A stretch of DNA of 64,000 nucleotides from Zygnema cylindricum. Taxonomy: Eukaryota > Streptophyta > Zygnematophyceae > Zygnematales > Zygnemataceae. The notes beneath the pieces were generated by a model. That model saw only the letters and a list, made by a program, of their open reading frames with translations, searched no databases and was not told the origin of the DNA. The DNA lies in NCBI GenBank assembly GCA_037447655.1, contig JBBHKE010001317.1, positions 1 to 64,000 on the forward strand, given 5' to 3'. Numbering within the stretch: position 1 is the stretch's first letter; each line of letters starts with the position of its first letter. This document shows, one piece after another, positions 1 to 9,418 of this stretch. A program made the position numbers and the translations under genes.

Positions 1-720
1 AAGCAGGGGTCATTATTAGCGAGTATTTAGAGTCAGGGGAGAATGATCGTATGACACTAATACCTTATAGACAAATAGTGGGAAGCTTAATATATTTCAT
101 GAACTGTACCAGTCCTAACATTGCTGCAGCAGTTGGGGTACTAAGCAAAAGTCTAGAGAATCCGAAAAAAATCTGACTTTGATACAGCAAGGAGAGTCTT
201 ATGATATTTGGCAGGAACCGAAGACCTCAAACTCACACTAGGCGGAGGAGAAGTAAAACTGGAAACGTGGAGTGATGCAAGCTATGGCGACATGCCAAGC
301 CGGAAATCCACCGCGGGATTCGTTCTACAAATTGGGAACGGGACTTGCTGCTGGAGCAGCAAACTTCAAAAGGTTACAGCACAGTCGACAATAGAGTCAG
401 AATATATGGCAGCGAGCTCGGCCCTCAAAGAACTCCTATGGGTGAAATCCATGTTGCAAGAATTGGGATACATGCAGGTTGGTCCACAGGTGATCTGGTG
501 TGATAACCAGGCTGCCATTGCCATTGCTTCTAACCCGAGTCATCACTTCAAAAGGAAGCACATAGATGTACAATTACACATTGTAAGAGAAAAAGTGTTC
601 TCTAGAGTAATTAAATTATGTTATTTGCCAGATGCAAAAATGATTTTTGATAGGCTCACTAAAGCTCTTCCTGCTCCTAAGCTGAAGTATTGTAGGGACG
701 CAGTGGGATTAAGTGAATAG
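1..720 (+). pseudogene. Copia Pol C-terminus (RT end and RNase H), element A, broken
   Basis: This is the 3' end of a Ty1/copia Gag-Pol gene that enters from outside the window. Conserved blocks read in order: PYRQIVGSLIYFMNCT near 61-108, SDASYGD at 271-291, STIESEYMA near 388-414 with the RNase H glutamate, CDNQAAIA near 498-521 with an RNase H aspartate, and a PKLKYC tail ending at TAG 718-720. RNase H removes the RNA strand during reverse transcription in the virus-like particle. The copy is dead: the A-rich run near 163-175 shifts the frame, TGA at 202-204 interrupts the next frame, and the usual ADMLTK block reads FDRLTK. Its closest relative in the window is element C. Confidence 0.88.
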
Positions 721-880
721 TTGAATTGCTGCACTGCTATGCTGCGACTCTGCGATAAGTCCACCATTGAGATGTAGTGGGACTCGGTGACTTGCTAATT
801 GCTATATTGTTATACAACGATGCTGTGCTAGTTTATCACCTCAGCTGCGCCGGTATACTGAGCCTAAAGCTTTTTGGTAG
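721..880 (+). other. 3' untranslated segment and polypurine tract of element A
   Basis: This non-coding stretch links the RNase H stop codon to the LTR. It is rich in TTGCT/GCTGC words. It ends in CCTAAAGCTTTTTGGTAG, which lines up with the CTAAAGCTTTAGGGGAG tract preceding the element C LTR, so it is a decayed polypurine tract. At about 160 bp the segment is much longer than the 13-bp gap seen in element B. Confidence 0.6.
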
Positions 881-1480
881 TGTTGTCTTTTTGGATTGCT
901 TTCAATCTTCGAGCAGCGCAGCTGCTATACAGCAGAGCACCGAAGTTGCAACACAGACAGGACAACGCAACCACGATTATATCTGATATGGTCCGTACGG
1001 ACAGCGCAGTGTCTAATATTCTTAATGTGATTCTATACAAGATAGAGCAACTGCGATAGATACGATTCTAGTAAACTTAGTGGTCAGTGGTAGCTTGACA
1101 GATTAGTGGTAGCTTGGTGGTTTGCCGTACCTCTCAAGTACAGTGGTGTTGCCAGTTCAACACAAGTATAAGACTTAGGACTCAGAACATATTATGCATC
1201 CAGACTTCGAAGTAGTAAACTGCAAACAGTTTTTTGGAAACTTCTGAGTATTACATCTTGAGTGTTTTCTCGTCAATTGTGCTGAAACTTTGGGAGCTGT
1301 CAGTGTTTATACTACTCTATATTCTGATACAGTTTTGTGAGGTATGGATTCTGTATAAGATTTGGTGAGCACTTGAAAACAACTGTTTGATAGAATTCTT
1401 GATAGATTCTGAGAGTGTATCGTGTCTATTTCTACCACTACTGCTGCTCCTACACCTGCACCGCTAGTCGTAAAACAACA
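881..1480 (+). repeat. 3' LTR of element A (family IV)
   Basis: The 600-bp LTR starts TGTTGTC right after the tract and ends AAAACAACA, giving TG...CA ends with a short inverted repeat. Near its 3' end a GTG at 1422 begins a peptide reading SISTTTAAPTPAPLVVKQQ, which matches the Gag N-terminus encoded by the element C LTR. The probable ATG has decayed to GTG. The distance from this codon to the LTR end is 59 nt, exactly as in element C. The sequence after 1480 is unrelated, so this is the outer element border. Confidence 0.75.
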
Positions 1481-2171
1481 TTAACAACTCACAAAGTTTC
1501 AAGCAAAACGCCCAAATAAACGAAGAGATATAGCCCACAGAATATCCCTCAAAATGCACATATGTGCTCCTTGAAACCTCATTAAATGAATACATAAAAA
1601 TACTAAGTCCTAGAATTCATACAAATAAATTCTACTACTACCTAACTAACCAATCACATCACTGTAGACAATGTTACGATACTCTTTAACCATACACTAA
1701 TGTAATCTAACTGGATACCTGATATGTGTTAAATTCCTCAACCTAACGTCTACTATTTCGTACAAGCAGACAAACCCTACTTGTCTACAGACGTCTTTTA
1801 CTAACTGTACAAATTAATAAACAAATACACGTGACGACAAACTCTCGTTTCCACAAAGTTATCACCGACTTTAAAATCTGATACGTGACGAGATCCGCTG
1901 CGTCATTGTGGTCCACTTTCAGATTCTTGTAGGTCTTTGTCTGTCTGATCTTGTCTATCAAACGGTACGTTATAATTTAGTACGGCGCGACATTTTGTAT
2001 TCTTTTTTTTACTTATGAACTGTGTGATGTGATCTTCTTAGTTTGCTACAGTCTAGATTATCAGTTTACACTAATTTTGACACGCTGTTTGAAACCACTC
2101 TACAAATGTTTCTAAGTCCTATATTTTCCTCTCACAAAATATAGAGAGAACTAAAGCTTTTATTAATGAAC
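1481..2171 (-). repeat. Probable decayed copia LTR
   Basis: No coding potential is visible here. The right end (CTAAGTCCTA, CCTCTCACA, then AAGCTTTTATTAATGAACA) resembles the right end of the minus-strand family IV LTRs of element C, which finish CTCCCCTCA...AAGCTTTTAAAATCAACA. The left end is not clear and I see no partner copy. I read it as an old LTR remnant in minus orientation. Confidence 0.35.
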
Positions 2172-2282
2172 AATTATTGATGCGTTATTGGAAGACCTTT
2201 CCTTTAGCGACGACCTCCCGAAGTTGTCGGACTCATGGGCGGCGTTAGCAAACTTGATCTTTATTTTGCTCAACGACCTACC
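2172..2282. other. Short unassigned segment between two LTRs
   Basis: This 111-bp stretch lies between the decayed LTR and the family E LTR. On the plus strand it reads open with a phrase ending LLNDLPESL, which faintly recalls the LPESY motif of copia Gag. That is too short to call. It may be the flank into which the family E element inserted. Confidence 0.2.
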
Positions 2283-2824
2283 TGAAAGTTTGCACAACAA
2301 TAAAATTGCCAATAAATTCTCAACAAAAAATGTATTCCTCCATGATTTAATATATATTAAAAACAGCCTGAGTACAAAGCTTCATTACTCCTTGATCTTT
2401 CAACGCCTCCAAAAGATAAAGTCTACCACGAAGTCTCTACAAATATATATGTACACAAATTAAAAAAATGTGTGGCAAAATATACGGCCGACAAAAGGTA
2501 GCCGTCTTGAATTAGTTGACCAACAATGAAAGTCAACTACCAACCGACTTAAATTACACGACACGAATAAAAATTATATGAACCGAAACGACCAAACAAT
2601 TTCCACGTCACTTCTACGGTACGATTAGGAATTACGTGAATTGAAACGGCCAAACAATTTCCACGTCACTTCTACGGTACGACTATTACTTATGCGAAAC
2701 AAAACAAACAAAAAATTTCTACGTCACGTGAAGTATCTAGGGACGAAACGTTTTTGTCGGTTGTCGCTACTTTTGCTATGAGAATATCTCGTCGCTAAAT
2801 GATTGCTCAGTAATAATCCTAACA
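2283..2824 (-). repeat. 3' LTR of family E copia remnant (E1)
   Basis: The 542-bp LTR matches, with divergence, the LTR at 30275-30840. In element sense it starts TGTTAGG directly after a polypurine run (AAGAGGGGGAA) and ends CTTTCA. The other copy shows that the family's primer-binding site follows CTTTCA. It shares neither the tRNA-like module nor the LTR-internal start codon of families I-IV. Confidence 0.75.
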
Positions 2825-2858
2825 TTCCCCCTCTTACTGAGACACTCAAAGCTCCCTC

Positions 2859-3233
2859 TTACTCCATGCCCACTAACTTCTTTCCCATTTCATATATTTC
2901 CTTCAATGTTACATTGGTTAACATATCAGCAGCTTGCTCTTCTGTAGGTACAAACACAAATTCAACTTCTTTTTCCGAAACTAAATCTCGAACAAAATGC
3001 CACTGAATTTTAATGTGCTTTGTGCGCTTATGCAAAAGAGGATTTTTACTAAGTGCAATGGAAGACATGTTATAACTTAATATTTGCATGCACTCCTTTT
3101 TCACTCCAACCTTCGATAGAAATTCCTTAATCCACACGGCATTCTTTGCAGCATGACATGCGGCCATACACTCCGCCTCCGTAGATGAGAGTGCCACAGT
3201 TGGTTGCAACCGGAATTCCACGAAATGGCTCCT
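2859..3233 (-). pseudogene. Copia RNase H C-terminal fragment, family E (E1)
   Basis: The minus-strand fragment reads LQPTVALSSTEAE, then KRTKHIKIQWHFVRD and a C-terminal AADMLTN block, the order seen in copia RNase H. The usual C-D-N-Q catalytic block reads SYNMSSIALS, so the metal-binding aspartate is lost. The upstream part of the gene is cut at 3233, where the element B LTR begins. A related but different copy of the same region lies at 9419-9580 on the other side of B. Confidence 0.8.
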
Positions 3234-3806
3234 CTGAGTCCGTAGCAAAAAGAATCACTGAAAACGGCCAACCAGGCGATAAGTTATGAGCCGGCAAAAA
3301 TGCCAATTTATACAAAGCTCTCTTAGAGAGAGGTGTCTACCAAAATATTTTCTAAGTCCTAAATCCCTCTCACAATCCCTATCTACTAAAGTACGAACCA
3401 ATAGTATTACTGTAAAGTACAGAAAGGTACAATGGCCGATGTACTTTCTGTACGGCCGGTGTACGACAAGGCTCTTGAGTGGACGCGTGTCATTGTTCCA
3501 CTTGTTCGTAGTTTCTCCAGAATTCCCGCGACCGAATGTCATCCTTCCACGCGGCGCCACGTCATGCCACGTCCATAAAATCCAAAGTGACCATTCCGCG
3601 ATCTCGGCGACGACGTGCCCCGTCGGATTAAATCTCACATTAAATGTCGACCGTTCAAGTATTTGTTTCGTGCGAAGTGACGTTCGCACTAAACTTTAAC
3701 AAGTTATATGTTCGTTTCGTTTCATATTCTAGTTAAACCATTTCGGTACTATATAATAGTTTATATAATAATGAAACCCTATATAATCTATCGGACTTCT
3801 ACGACA

Positions 3807-3872
3807 GACTGGTTTAGAGCTAACGGCTAAGCCGCGCTCTACCGGTCGGGGGTTCGAGTCCTGCCGGACTCA
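3807..3872 (+). other. tRNA-like module in element B 3' LTR
   Basis: The module reads GCTAACGGCTAAGC (D-arm-like, A-box position) and then a perfect B box GGTTCGAGTCC at 3851-3861. The flanking CGGGG and TCCTG can pair as a T stem. It lies antisense to the element. No convincing acceptor stem is seen, so it is a tRNA-derived or tRNA-like Pol III promoter module, not a tRNA gene. Confidence 0.6.
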
Positions 3873-4019
3873 ACCTTTTTGTTGAGAGTGACTTAAGTCA
3901 CTCTTTAGTCCTTGCTATGGAGCTGAGGCAGCCATGGCTCCATCGCTCTCTCTCTCCTTCAGTGACTACAACAAGTATGGGGAAAAGAGAGAAGAGATGG
4001 AGGCAGGCTGCCATCATTT

Positions 4020-4034
4020 CTTATATATATATAT
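4020..4034 (-). promoter_or_regulatory. Candidate TATA element in U3 of element B
   Basis: An alternating AT run (ATATATATATATAAG in element sense) lies about 50 bp inside the LTR start. It is repeated in the 5' copy near 9355-9369. If it is the TATA box, the transcript would carry a leader of roughly 900 nt before the LTR-internal ATG. The other families do not show the same run, so the call is weak. Confidence 0.3.
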
Positions 4035-4083
4035 TCGCGAATTTATTTTAAACTAGAAAATACAAAAACTATTTATTTCAACA

Positions 4084-4096
4084 CTCCCCTTATTTT
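4084..4096 (-). other. Polypurine tract of element B
   Basis: The sequence AAAATAAGGGGAG in element sense sits directly between the Gag-Pol TAG and the first base of the 3' LTR. Its position and purine content fit the plus-strand primer of reverse transcription. The same tract precedes the 3' LTRs of D, M, N and Q. Confidence 0.8.
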
Positions 4097-7000
4097 CTAG
4101 TCTATTTTTAATTTTACTTTTAATCCACATTTTTCCCTGCAGTATTTTAATTTTGGCGAGGGTACAGGTTTGGTCATCATGTCCGCTACCATTTCTTCAT
4201 CAGATCTATATACAAGATTCACTATTTTATTCTCAACCTTTTCTCTTACAAAACTTAATCTTATGTCCATATGTTTAGCCTTAAAATGATGTTTTGGATT
4301 TGCTGCAATTGCTATGGCCGCTTGATTATCACAAAATACTTCATGCACTCCCTCCTTCATATACCCAAGTTCTTGCAACAAGGACTTGACCCACATCAAC
4401 TCTTTCACAGCAGAACAAGAGGCCATGTACTCAGCCTCCATGGTAGACTGAGCAACCACCTTTTGTTGCTTACTGCTCCAACAGCACGCACCTTCCCCAA
4501 CATACAACACATACCCAGAAGTGCATCGTCTCATAGGTGCGTCCCCATAACTGGCATCACTCCAAGTAGTGATGTCAGTGTGCTCCCCTCCCAAATGCAA
4601 CCATAACTCTCTGGTTCCTACCAGATATCTCATGACTCTCTTGGCTGCCTCCCAATCCCTCTTCCTAGGATCATTCAGACTCCTACTGAGTACTCCAACT
4701 GCTGCCGCTATGTCCGGCCTGGTACAATTCATAAAATAGATTAAACTTCCTACGACCTGTCTATAAGGGATAGTCTTCATAAACTCTCTCTCTTCTGTAC
4801 TCATTAGATCATCTAAGATCATCACTCCTCCTTCTACACTCCCATCACTTACTTTTTTCAAGTCCATGGGAGTGGTACAACTGTTAGCTTTTTCCATCTG
4901 GAATTTCTCAAGCATATTACCTATTGCTTCTTTCTGAGTAAGTCTGATAATCTTCTTCCCCCTATCTCTCTCCATCTGAATCCCCAAAATATATTTTGCC
5001 TCCCCTAAATCCTTCATATCAAATCTGCTTCTAAGATCTGTTTTTAACTTATTTATCTTTTCCAGGGATTTACTCAACACAAGCAGATCATCCACATAAA
5101 TTGCAATAAAAATGACACCATTCTCATCTTCAAACATATAGATAGAATGGTCAGAGCTGATACGGATATATCCCAGACTGGTAAGAAACTCATCTAGTTT
5201 CTTATTCCACTGTCGGGGAGCCTGCTTTAGTCCATATAAGGACTTTATGAGCCTGCAGACTTTGCTCTCTTCTCCTTCTTCCACGAACCCCTCGGGTTGT
5301 CTCATGAAAATTTCCTCCTCTAACTCACCATTGAGGAAAGCAGTCTTAATGTCCATCTGATGTATTTCCATGTCTTCCGCTGCTGCCAGACTGAGGAGAA
5401 TCCTTACTGATGGGAACCGAACAACTGGAGCAAAGGTCTCCTCGTAGTCAATCCCCTCCTTTTGGGTGAACCCTTTCGCTACCAATCGAGCCTTATATCT
5501 CTCAATGGTATTATCTGGGTTCAGTTTTAATTTAAATACCCATTTACACCCAATAGGTTTTCTGTCTGGAGGACAATCTGCTAGTTCCCAAGTATTTGCT
5601 TCCATGATAGAAACCATCTCATCATTTATAGCTCTAATCCATCTTTCCTTTTCTGGACTATTCACTGCCTCCGAGTACGACTGAGGCTCATCAGGGTGAG
5701 ATAGCTTAGTTACCTTATGAGCGGCTTGTTTTTCCTGTAATCTTTTGCTGCTCCTCCTTCCTCCCTCAAAATCTGAAGCAGGGATAGATGGAAGTCTTGG
5801 ATTTCTTCTCACTGTCTCATCGGCTCCCCTGTCCATGGAAACCGGTTCTTGTCCTACCTCTTCTATCTCCTCGAAGTCCATAGGAGTATGTGAGGTTTCC
5901 GGTGAGTCTCTTGTATCTTCGATCTCCCCTGAATCTGTAATCATGGTTTCACTCATGTCCCTTTCATGAACGACCAAGTTCTCCTCACTATCGGACTCAA
6001 ATCTGATCCTTATCTTCTTAGTATATTTGAAGGGGTCAAATGACTTCCCTTCATCCATGACAACTAAGTGTTTGACCAGAATGATATCTTTCTTTGCTAA
6101 GTCATAGACTCTATATCCCTTAACATCCTCATCATATCCCACAAAGTATCCAGGTTTTCCCTTAGCATCTAGTTTCCAGTTTTTCCTATCCGTGTCAAGA
6201 CTGTAAACTTGGCTACCAAATACTTTAAGGTGTGAGATATCTGGTTTCCTTCCAACCCATCTCTCATAAGGTGTGACTCCTTTTACAGCTGAGGTAAGGA
6301 CTCTATTCTTAATATAGTTGGCACAGTTCATTGCCTCTGCCCAAAATCTCTTTCCTATTTTCTTGTCTGCCAACATACTGCATGCACTATCTCCTAGTGT
6401 TCTGTTAAATCTCTCAGCTACCCCATTTTGTTCCGGGTTATATGGTACAGTTTTCTGGTGTTGCACTCCCTCATCTCTCAGATATTCCTCAAACTGGTTA
6501 GAGGTATATTCCCCCCCATTATCACTCCTTATCCTCTTAATAGGGGTCTCATGCAACTTCTCACTCCAGGCTTTATATTCTTTGAAGTAAGTGGATGCTT
6601 CAGACTTATTTTTCAGAAAGTAGACTCTAGAGTATCTAGACCAATCATCAGTTATTGTCATCATAAACCTCTTTCCTCCAACCGAAGGTACTTTTGCAGG
6701 TCCCCAAATATCTGTGTGGACCAAATCTAACACTTTCTCACCTCTATATGTGGCAGCTTTGGGAAAGGGCAGTTTGTGAGCCTTACCTTGAGCACAACCA
6801 CTACAATCATCCATCATTTCATTATCCCCAAACTGAATGCCATCTACTACCCCAAGCTTTTTCATTTCCTTTAACCTATCAAAATGCACATGCCCCAACC
6901 GCTTATGCCAAATCATCACCTTAGGAACACCAACATAGTAAGCATTCTTCTTTTCATTACTCAAGTTAAGCCTAAACATTCCTTGGCTACCCTTATCTGC

Positions 7001-8446
7001 AGTGAAGTAAACTTCATTCCCATACTTAGCTGTAAAGACTCCCTTTCTGGTGAAGGTATCAAACTCTTTGTCATCTAACACAGACGTAGAGACAAGATTT
7101 TTACTCAGCTGAGGAATGTAAAGTACATCTGAGAATGTAAGTATAGAGGTCTTACCCTCCACTAAGACTTTCAGATCTAGTGATCCCACTAGATCTGTAG
7201 TAACCACTCTCCCATCCCCATACTCTATCTCTACAGTAGGAATCTTTCGTAGCTTAGTGAAAAGTTCTTTATCACGACACATATGCATGGATGCACCTGA
7301 GTCGATGATCCATCCTTCCTGTGGAGCTTCCCGAATTGCTCCAAGGGCACACTTCTGCCTCCGAGGGATCTCCTTCTCCTCCAGACTTTCGTCAAGAAGA
7401 AGCTCCCCATCCTCCTCAGATGACTCATCCTCGATTTCTCCTGACAATTTTGTAACCACAAGTGCCTTTTTCTTCCCTCCGGAAGAACCCCCTCCACGAT
7501 TTTCTTGGAGCCTCAGCTCCGACAACTTGACACAATCTGCAATAAAGTGTCCCGGCTTTTTGCAATAATGACAAAGACCCTTTGGGGGCCTCTGTCCCCC
7601 AGGATTATCTCTTTCCCCTCTATAAGGTTTCTTCGGATCCTTCCCCCATCGGTCCCCTCCTGCTGCTAGAGCTTGAATGCTCTTTCCTCCTCTCCTAATC
7701 TCCATTGTGTTTTCCTGCACAAGTATCATCCTGACTACTGTGTTCCATTTCCATGAACTATCAGGCATTCCTTGTACTCGGTACACTATGTTTTCGAACT
7801 CATCTGGTAATTTCATGATAAGGGTGTTTACTTTCATTTTCATTGTACCTGTCCACCCGGCACTTTCCATTTCCATATACAAACAAGAGAGATCATTACA
7901 GTAATCTAACATCTTTCCTCCTTTGTAAGTGTAACTCAATAGTTTTTGCTCAGCCAACTGGAGCTCCTGAATAGTTCCTGCTCTATAAATCTCTACCAAA
8001 CTCCCCCACAACTCTTCGGCCTTGTAAATGTGAAGATGAGGAGTGGCCAAACCTTGAGTGAGGTGCCTCAGAATGAAGTTCTTGGCAGCCATGTTTACAT
8101 CCTCCCACATTTGAGTATCGTTCTCCACAGTCTTCACGGTCGCCACTCCCGATACTGTGGCAATAGGAGTGAGGGGTGTCTCCTTCCCTTTCTCCTTTTC
8201 GGACACACTGCTGTCCCCATCATCTGCCTCCTCCGCTGAGGCAGCTGTTGTTGCAGAAAACCTTACTCCCCCAAATCCTGGTGGAGTTCCCGAAGGTGGA
8301 CGTTTTACTTGTCCACTAACGATACCCCAGTATCGTTTTTCACACAAAGCTCCCATCATCATGGCTTCCCAATAGATGAACCCAGATCCATTGAAGGTGG
8401 GCACCCTAGAGGGTGGGCCCATAACCTGCAATTCTGTGTCCTCCAT
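4097..8446 (-). CDS. Copia Gag-Pol polyprotein, element B, intact
   Basis: A single 1449-residue frame encodes the whole retrotransposon polyprotein, as in Drosophila copia, which also uses one frame. The domains in order are: Gag (about 1-290); CCHC zinc knuckle CHYCKKPGHFIADC (292-305); aspartic protease DSGAS (382-386); integrase zinc finger with H514, H519, C548, C551; integrase core D579, D642, E678 with the D-35-E spacing; reverse transcriptase with D1032 and YVDD (1117-1120); and RNase H with D1297, E1337 and D1373. All catalytic residues I know to look for are present. The ATG lies 20 nt inside the 5' LTR. The frame crosses the LTR edge and the primer-binding site, which encodes VMGP at residues 8-11. 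The product would assemble particles, copy the RNA and integrate the DNA. Family I relatives are H and T. Confidence 0.95.
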   Translation of the reverse strand: MEDTELQVMGPPSRVPTFNGSGFIYWEAMMMGALCEKRYWGIVSGQVKRPPSGTPPGFGGVRFSATTAASAEEADDGDSSVSEKEKGKETPLTPIATVSGVATVKTVENDTQMWEDVNMAAKNFILRHLTQGLATPHLHIYKAEELWGSLVEIYRAGTIQELQLAEQKLLSYTYKGGKMLDYCNDLSCLYMEMESAGWTGTMKMKVNTLIMKLPDEFENIVYRVQGMPDSSWKWNTVVRMILVQENTMEIRRGGKSIQALAAGGDRWGKDPKKPYRGERDNPGGQRPPKGLCHYCKKPGHFIADCVKLSELRLQENRGGGSSGGKKKALVVTKLSGEIEDESSEEDGELLLDESLEEKEIPRRQKCALGAIREAPQEGWIIDSGASMHMCRDKELFTKLRKIPTVEIEYGDGRVVTTDLVGSLDLKVLVEGKTSILTFSDVLYIPQLSKNLVSTSVLDDKEFDTFTRKGVFTAKYGNEVYFTADKGSQGMFRLNLSNEKKNAYYVGVPKVMIWHKRLGHVHFDRLKEMKKLGVVDGIQFGDNEMMDDCSGCAQGKAHKLPFPKAATYRGEKVLDLVHTDIWGPAKVPSVGGKRFMMTITDDWSRYSRVYFLKNKSEASTYFKEYKAWSEKLHETPIKRIRSDNGGEYTSNQFEEYLRDEGVQHQKTVPYNPEQNGVAERFNRTLGDSACSMLADKKIGKRFWAEAMNCANYIKNRVLTSAVKGVTPYERWVGRKPDISHLKVFGSQVYSLDTDRKNWKLDAKGKPGYFVGYDEDVKGYRVYDLAKKDIILVKHLVVMDEGKSFDPFKYTKKIRIRFESDSEENLVVHERDMSETMITDSGEIEDTRDSPETSHTPMDFEEIEEVGQEPVSMDRGADETVRRNPRLPSIPASDFEGGRRSSKRLQEKQAAHKVTKLSHPDEPQSYSEAVNSPEKERWIRAINDEMVSIMEANTWELADCPPDRKPIGCKWVFKLKLNPDNTIERYKARLVAKGFTQKEGIDYEETFAPVVRFPSVRILLSLAAAEDMEIHQMDIKTAFLNGELEEEIFMRQPEGFVEEGEESKVCRLIKSLYGLKQAPRQWNKKLDEFLTSLGYIRISSDHSIYMFEDENGVIFIAIYVDDLLVLSKSLEKINKLKTDLRSRFDMKDLGEAKYILGIQMERDRGKKIIRLTQKEAIGNMLEKFQMEKANSCTTPMDLKKVSDGSVEGGVMILDDLMSTEEREFMKTIPYRQVVGSLIYFMNCTRPDIAAAVGVLSRSLNDPRKRDWEAAKRVMRYLVGTRELWLHLGGEHTDITTWSDASYGDAPMRRCTSGYVLYVGEGACCWSSKQQKVVAQSTMEAEYMASCSAVKELMWVKSLLQELGYMKEGVHEVFCDNQAAIAIAANPKHHFKAKHMDIRLSFVREKVENKIVNLVYRSDEEMVADMMTKPVPSPKLKYCREKCGLKVKLKID
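8411..8426 (-). other. Primer-binding site of element B
   Basis: The element-sense sequence GGTTATGGGCCCA directly follows the LTR end. It is complementary to the anticodon-loop region of eukaryotic initiator tRNA-Met (TGGGCCCATAACC). Drosophila copia is known to prime from such an internal half-tRNA fragment. Here the site is also coding: in the Gag frame it reads VMGP. Confidence 0.85.
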
Positions 8447-9418
8447 TGGACTACAGAATACAGGAAGCCTCTAGATAGTATTTAACTAACCCACTTTAAG
8501 CCACAACCACTTCTGCCCAAGAAGGCAAACTGACAATTTGACTGCACCCCTGTGTAGCCTGGACTCCCCTGAGTCCGTAGCAAAAAGAATCACTGAAAAC
8601 GGCCAACCAGGCGATAAGTTATGAGCCGGCAAAAATGCCAATTTATACAAAGCTCTCTTAGAGAGAGGTGTCTACCAAAATATTTTCTAAGTCCTAAATC
8701 CCTCTCACAATCCCTATCTACTAAAGTACGAACCAATAGTATTACTGTAAAGTACAGAAAGGTACAATGGCCGATGTACTTTCTGTACGGCCGGTGTACG
8801 ACAAGGCTCTTGAGTGGACGCGTGTCATTGTTCCACTTGTTCGTAGTTTCTCCAGAATTCCCGCGACCGAATGTCATCCTTCCACGCGGCGCCACGTCAT
8901 GCCACGTCCATAAAATCCAAAGTGACCATTCCGCGATCTCGGCGACGACGTGCCCCGTCGGATTAAATCTCACATTAAATGTCGACCGTTCAAGTATTTG
9001 TTTCGTGCGAAGTGACGTTCGCACTAAACTTTAACAAGTTATATGTTCGTTTCGTTTCATATTCTAGTTAAACCATTTCGGTACTATATAATAGTTTATA
9101 TAATAATGAAACCCTATATAATCTATCGGACTTCTACGACAGACTGGTTTAGAGCTAACGGCTAAGCCGCGCTCTACCGGTCGGGGGTTCGAGTCCTGCC
9201 GGACTCAACCTTTTTGTTGAGAGTGACTTAAGTCACTCTTTAGTCCTTGCTATGGAGCTGAGGCAGCCATGGCTCCATCGCTCTCTCTCTCCTTCAGTGA
9301 CTACAACAAGTATGGGGAAAAGAGAGAAGAGATGGAGGCAGGCTGCCATCATTTCTTATATATATATATTCGCGAATTTATTTTAAACTAGAAAATACAA
9401 AAACTATTTATTTCAACA
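8427..9418 (-). repeat. 5' LTR of element B, full length
   Basis: The 992-bp LTR starts TGTTGAAATAAATAG and ends ACAGAATTGCA in element sense. Its last 20 nt hold the Gag-Pol ATG at 8446. It carries the tRNA-like module, the GCCATGGCT block, the CTCTCTTAGAGAGAG inverted repeat and the AAAAAGAATCACTGAA block found in nearly all LTRs of families I-III. The right flank is family E RNase H sequence. Confidence 0.93.
9142..9207 (+). other. tRNA-like module in element B 5' LTR
   Basis: This copy is identical to 3807-3872 in the 3' LTR, with the perfect B box GGTTCGAGTCC at 9186-9196. It is antisense to the element. Confidence 0.6.

Larger units (their letters stand above)
3234..4083 (-). repeat. 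3' LTR of element B, truncated
   Basis: The 850-bp copy corresponds base for base to 8569-9418 as far as I can compare (constant offset 5335). It begins TGTTGAAATAAATAG in element sense. It stops at the CTGAG block, where family E RNase H sequence takes over, so the final 142 bp carrying the Gag start are missing. It contains a tRNA-like module (3807-3872), the GCCATGGCT block near 3931, and the pair GTACAGAAAG/CTTTCTGTAC that could form a hairpin. Confidence 0.9.
3234..9418 (-). mobile_element. Ty1/copia retrotransposon, element B (family I), nearly complete
   Basis: The order in element sense is 5' LTR (8427-9418), primer-binding site, a single Gag-Pol frame, polypurine tract and 3' LTR (3234-4083). 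The shared 850 bp of the two LTRs look identical by eye, and the coding frame is uninterrupted, so insertion was recent. The 3' LTR lacks its last 142 bp, so no target-site duplication can be recognised. The element is compact, with only 13 bp between stop codon and 3' LTR. Confidence 0.9.

Noticed and set aside
2188-2463. 91-residue open frame across 2188-2463
   Set aside because: Most of it lies in the family E LTR; only the first 30 residues could be an older gag trace and this cannot be supported.
3255-3699. Overlapping 144- and 137-residue open frames on both strands, repeated exactly at 8590-9034
   Set aside because: They lie inside the two LTR copies of element B, share no motif, and are duplicated only because the LTR is duplicated.
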